Below the pieces are notes generated by a model. That model had not been told where the DNA came from, did not search any database, and was given only the letters and a program-made list of their open reading frames with translations. Positions 33,046-33,699 of a stretch of DNA of 33,699 bases are shown here, one piece after another; position 1 is the first letter of the stretch; every line of letters starts with the position of its first letter. The translations under genes were made by a program, and so were the position numbers. Source of the DNA: Gammaproteobacteria bacterium (GTDB taxonomy: Bacteria > Pseudomonadota > Gammaproteobacteria > Ga0077536); assembly GCA_947450495.1 (NCBI GenBank), contig CANFVX010000004.1, forward strand, positions 1 through 33,699. The letters run 5' to 3'.

Positions 33046-33699
33046 TCAGTGGGCGCCGATTGCCGCCAGCAGTTCGCCTGCGCCATCGGCCAACAAGGCT
33101 TCGGCGACCGCCACGCCCAGCGCATGCGCCTCGGCGCGGGGGCCGCGACGGGTCGCGTGCAGGGTCTTCAAACCATCGAGGCTGGCCACCAGCCCGCGCA
33201 CTTCCAGCTGGTCACCGGTGAGGATGGCGTGACCCGCGATCGGCACCTGACACCCGCCCTGCAAGCGCGCGTTCAATGCGCGCTCGGCGGCCACCACGGC
33301 GCTGGCGTTGGCGTCATTCAGTCCGGCAATGAGGCCCTCGATGCGCGAGTCACCCCGCCGGCATTCAATGCCAATCACGCCTTGGGCGATCGCGGGCAGC
33401 ATCTCCGCCGGTTCGAACGCGGCGCTCACGCCCTGGGTCAGGCCCAGACGCTTCAAGCCGGCGAGGGCCAGCACAATGCCGTCGAATTCGCCGCGCGCGA
33501 GCTTTTCGAGCCGGGTGGTGACATTGCCGCGCAAATCGCGCAGTTCAAGGTCCGGCCTAAGCGCCAGCAGCTGGCTGCGCCGACGCAGGCTCGACGTGCC
33601 CACAATCGCGCCCTGCGGCAGACCTTGCAGCCCGCCGGGGTGGCTGGAGAGCAGGCAGTCGCGCGGGTCTTCGCGTTCCAGCACCACGGGAATATGCAG
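33046..33699 (-). CDS. hemC: Porphobilinogen deaminase HemC, 5' end cut by window edge
   Basis: HemC polymerises four porphobilinogens into hydroxymethylbilane. Only the C-terminal 217 residues are here. The frame is open to base 33699, where LHIPVVLEREDPRD continues upstream of the track's Met at 33687, so the ATG in the track is internal. GTSSLRRRSQLLALRPDLELRDLRGNVTTRLEKL is the classic central block. The cysteine that carries the dipyrromethane cofactor is in LQGGCQVPIAGHA. The C-terminal domain is complete. hemD follows 40 bases downstream. Confidence 0.96.
   Translation of the reverse strand: MHIPVVLEREDPRDCLLSSHPGGLQGLPQGAIVGTSSLRRRSQLLALRPDLELRDLRGNVTTRLEKLARGEFDGIVLALAGLKRLGLTQGVSAAFEPAEMLPAIAQGVIGIECRRGDSRIEGLIAGLNDANASAVVAAERALNARLQGGCQVPIAGHAILTGDQLEVRGLVASLDGLKTLHATRRGPRAEAHALGVAVAEALLADGAGELLAAIGAH

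Overview
This is a high-GC chromosomal window with no insertion sequence, phage, CRISPR, rRNA or tRNA gene that I can see. The hemC-hemD-hemX-hemY order, a UvrD of 718 residues, PmbA, MsbA and a PrkB-length phosphoribulokinase fit a gammaproteobacterium. The hopanoid side-chain genes and a PEP-CTERM-type protein narrow this to a hopanoid-making environmental lineage. Nevskiales- or Immundisolibacter-like bacteria are a guess that I cannot verify.

Layout. 1-2727 (minus): a VWA protein cut by the left edge and its CbbQ/NorQ-type AAA+ partner, facing a membrane-anchored two-domain cytochrome c5-like protein (2987-3841, plus). 3901-6057 (minus): uvrD. 6155-11854 (plus): pmbA, then a MoxR ATPase-DUF58-TgpA transglutaminase operon, then a small DUF4399 secreted protein. 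11932-15119: a DUF1330 protein (minus), a CaiB/BaiF CoA-transferase (plus) and a Baeyer-Villiger-type flavin monooxygenase (minus). 15251-19864 (plus): hopanoid genes hpnK-hpnL-hpnI-hpnJ. 19937-23070 (minus): a probable operon of alpha/beta hydrolase, VOC protein, nitroreductase and glutathionyl-hydroquinone reductase. 23371-27012 (minus): two near-identical secreted metallophosphoesterases with a PEP-CTERM-like gene between them. 27255-29006 (minus): msbA. 29086-29973 (plus): prk. 29970-33699 (minus): hemY, hemX, hemD and the 3' part of hemC.

How the genes fit together. hpnI, hpnK and hpnJ encode the known route that adds N-acetylglucosamine to bacteriohopanetetrol, deacetylates it, and rearranges the sugar to a cyclitol ether; hpnL is the associated membrane protein. 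The hem genes form a tightly coupled tetrapyrrole operon. The hydrolase operon and the nearby CoA-transferase and monooxygenase suggest breakdown or detoxification of organic compounds, but their substrates cannot be read from sequence. CbbQ, the VWA protein and Prk would fit a Calvin cycle, but no Rubisco gene lies in the window and each has a non-autotrophic explanation.

Most convergent gene pairs are separated by strong GC-rich hairpins. I found no clearly undescribed system. The locus most worth following up is the duplicated phosphoesterase/PEP-CTERM region, with its high nucleotide identity and matching tandem hairpins at the two 3' ends.
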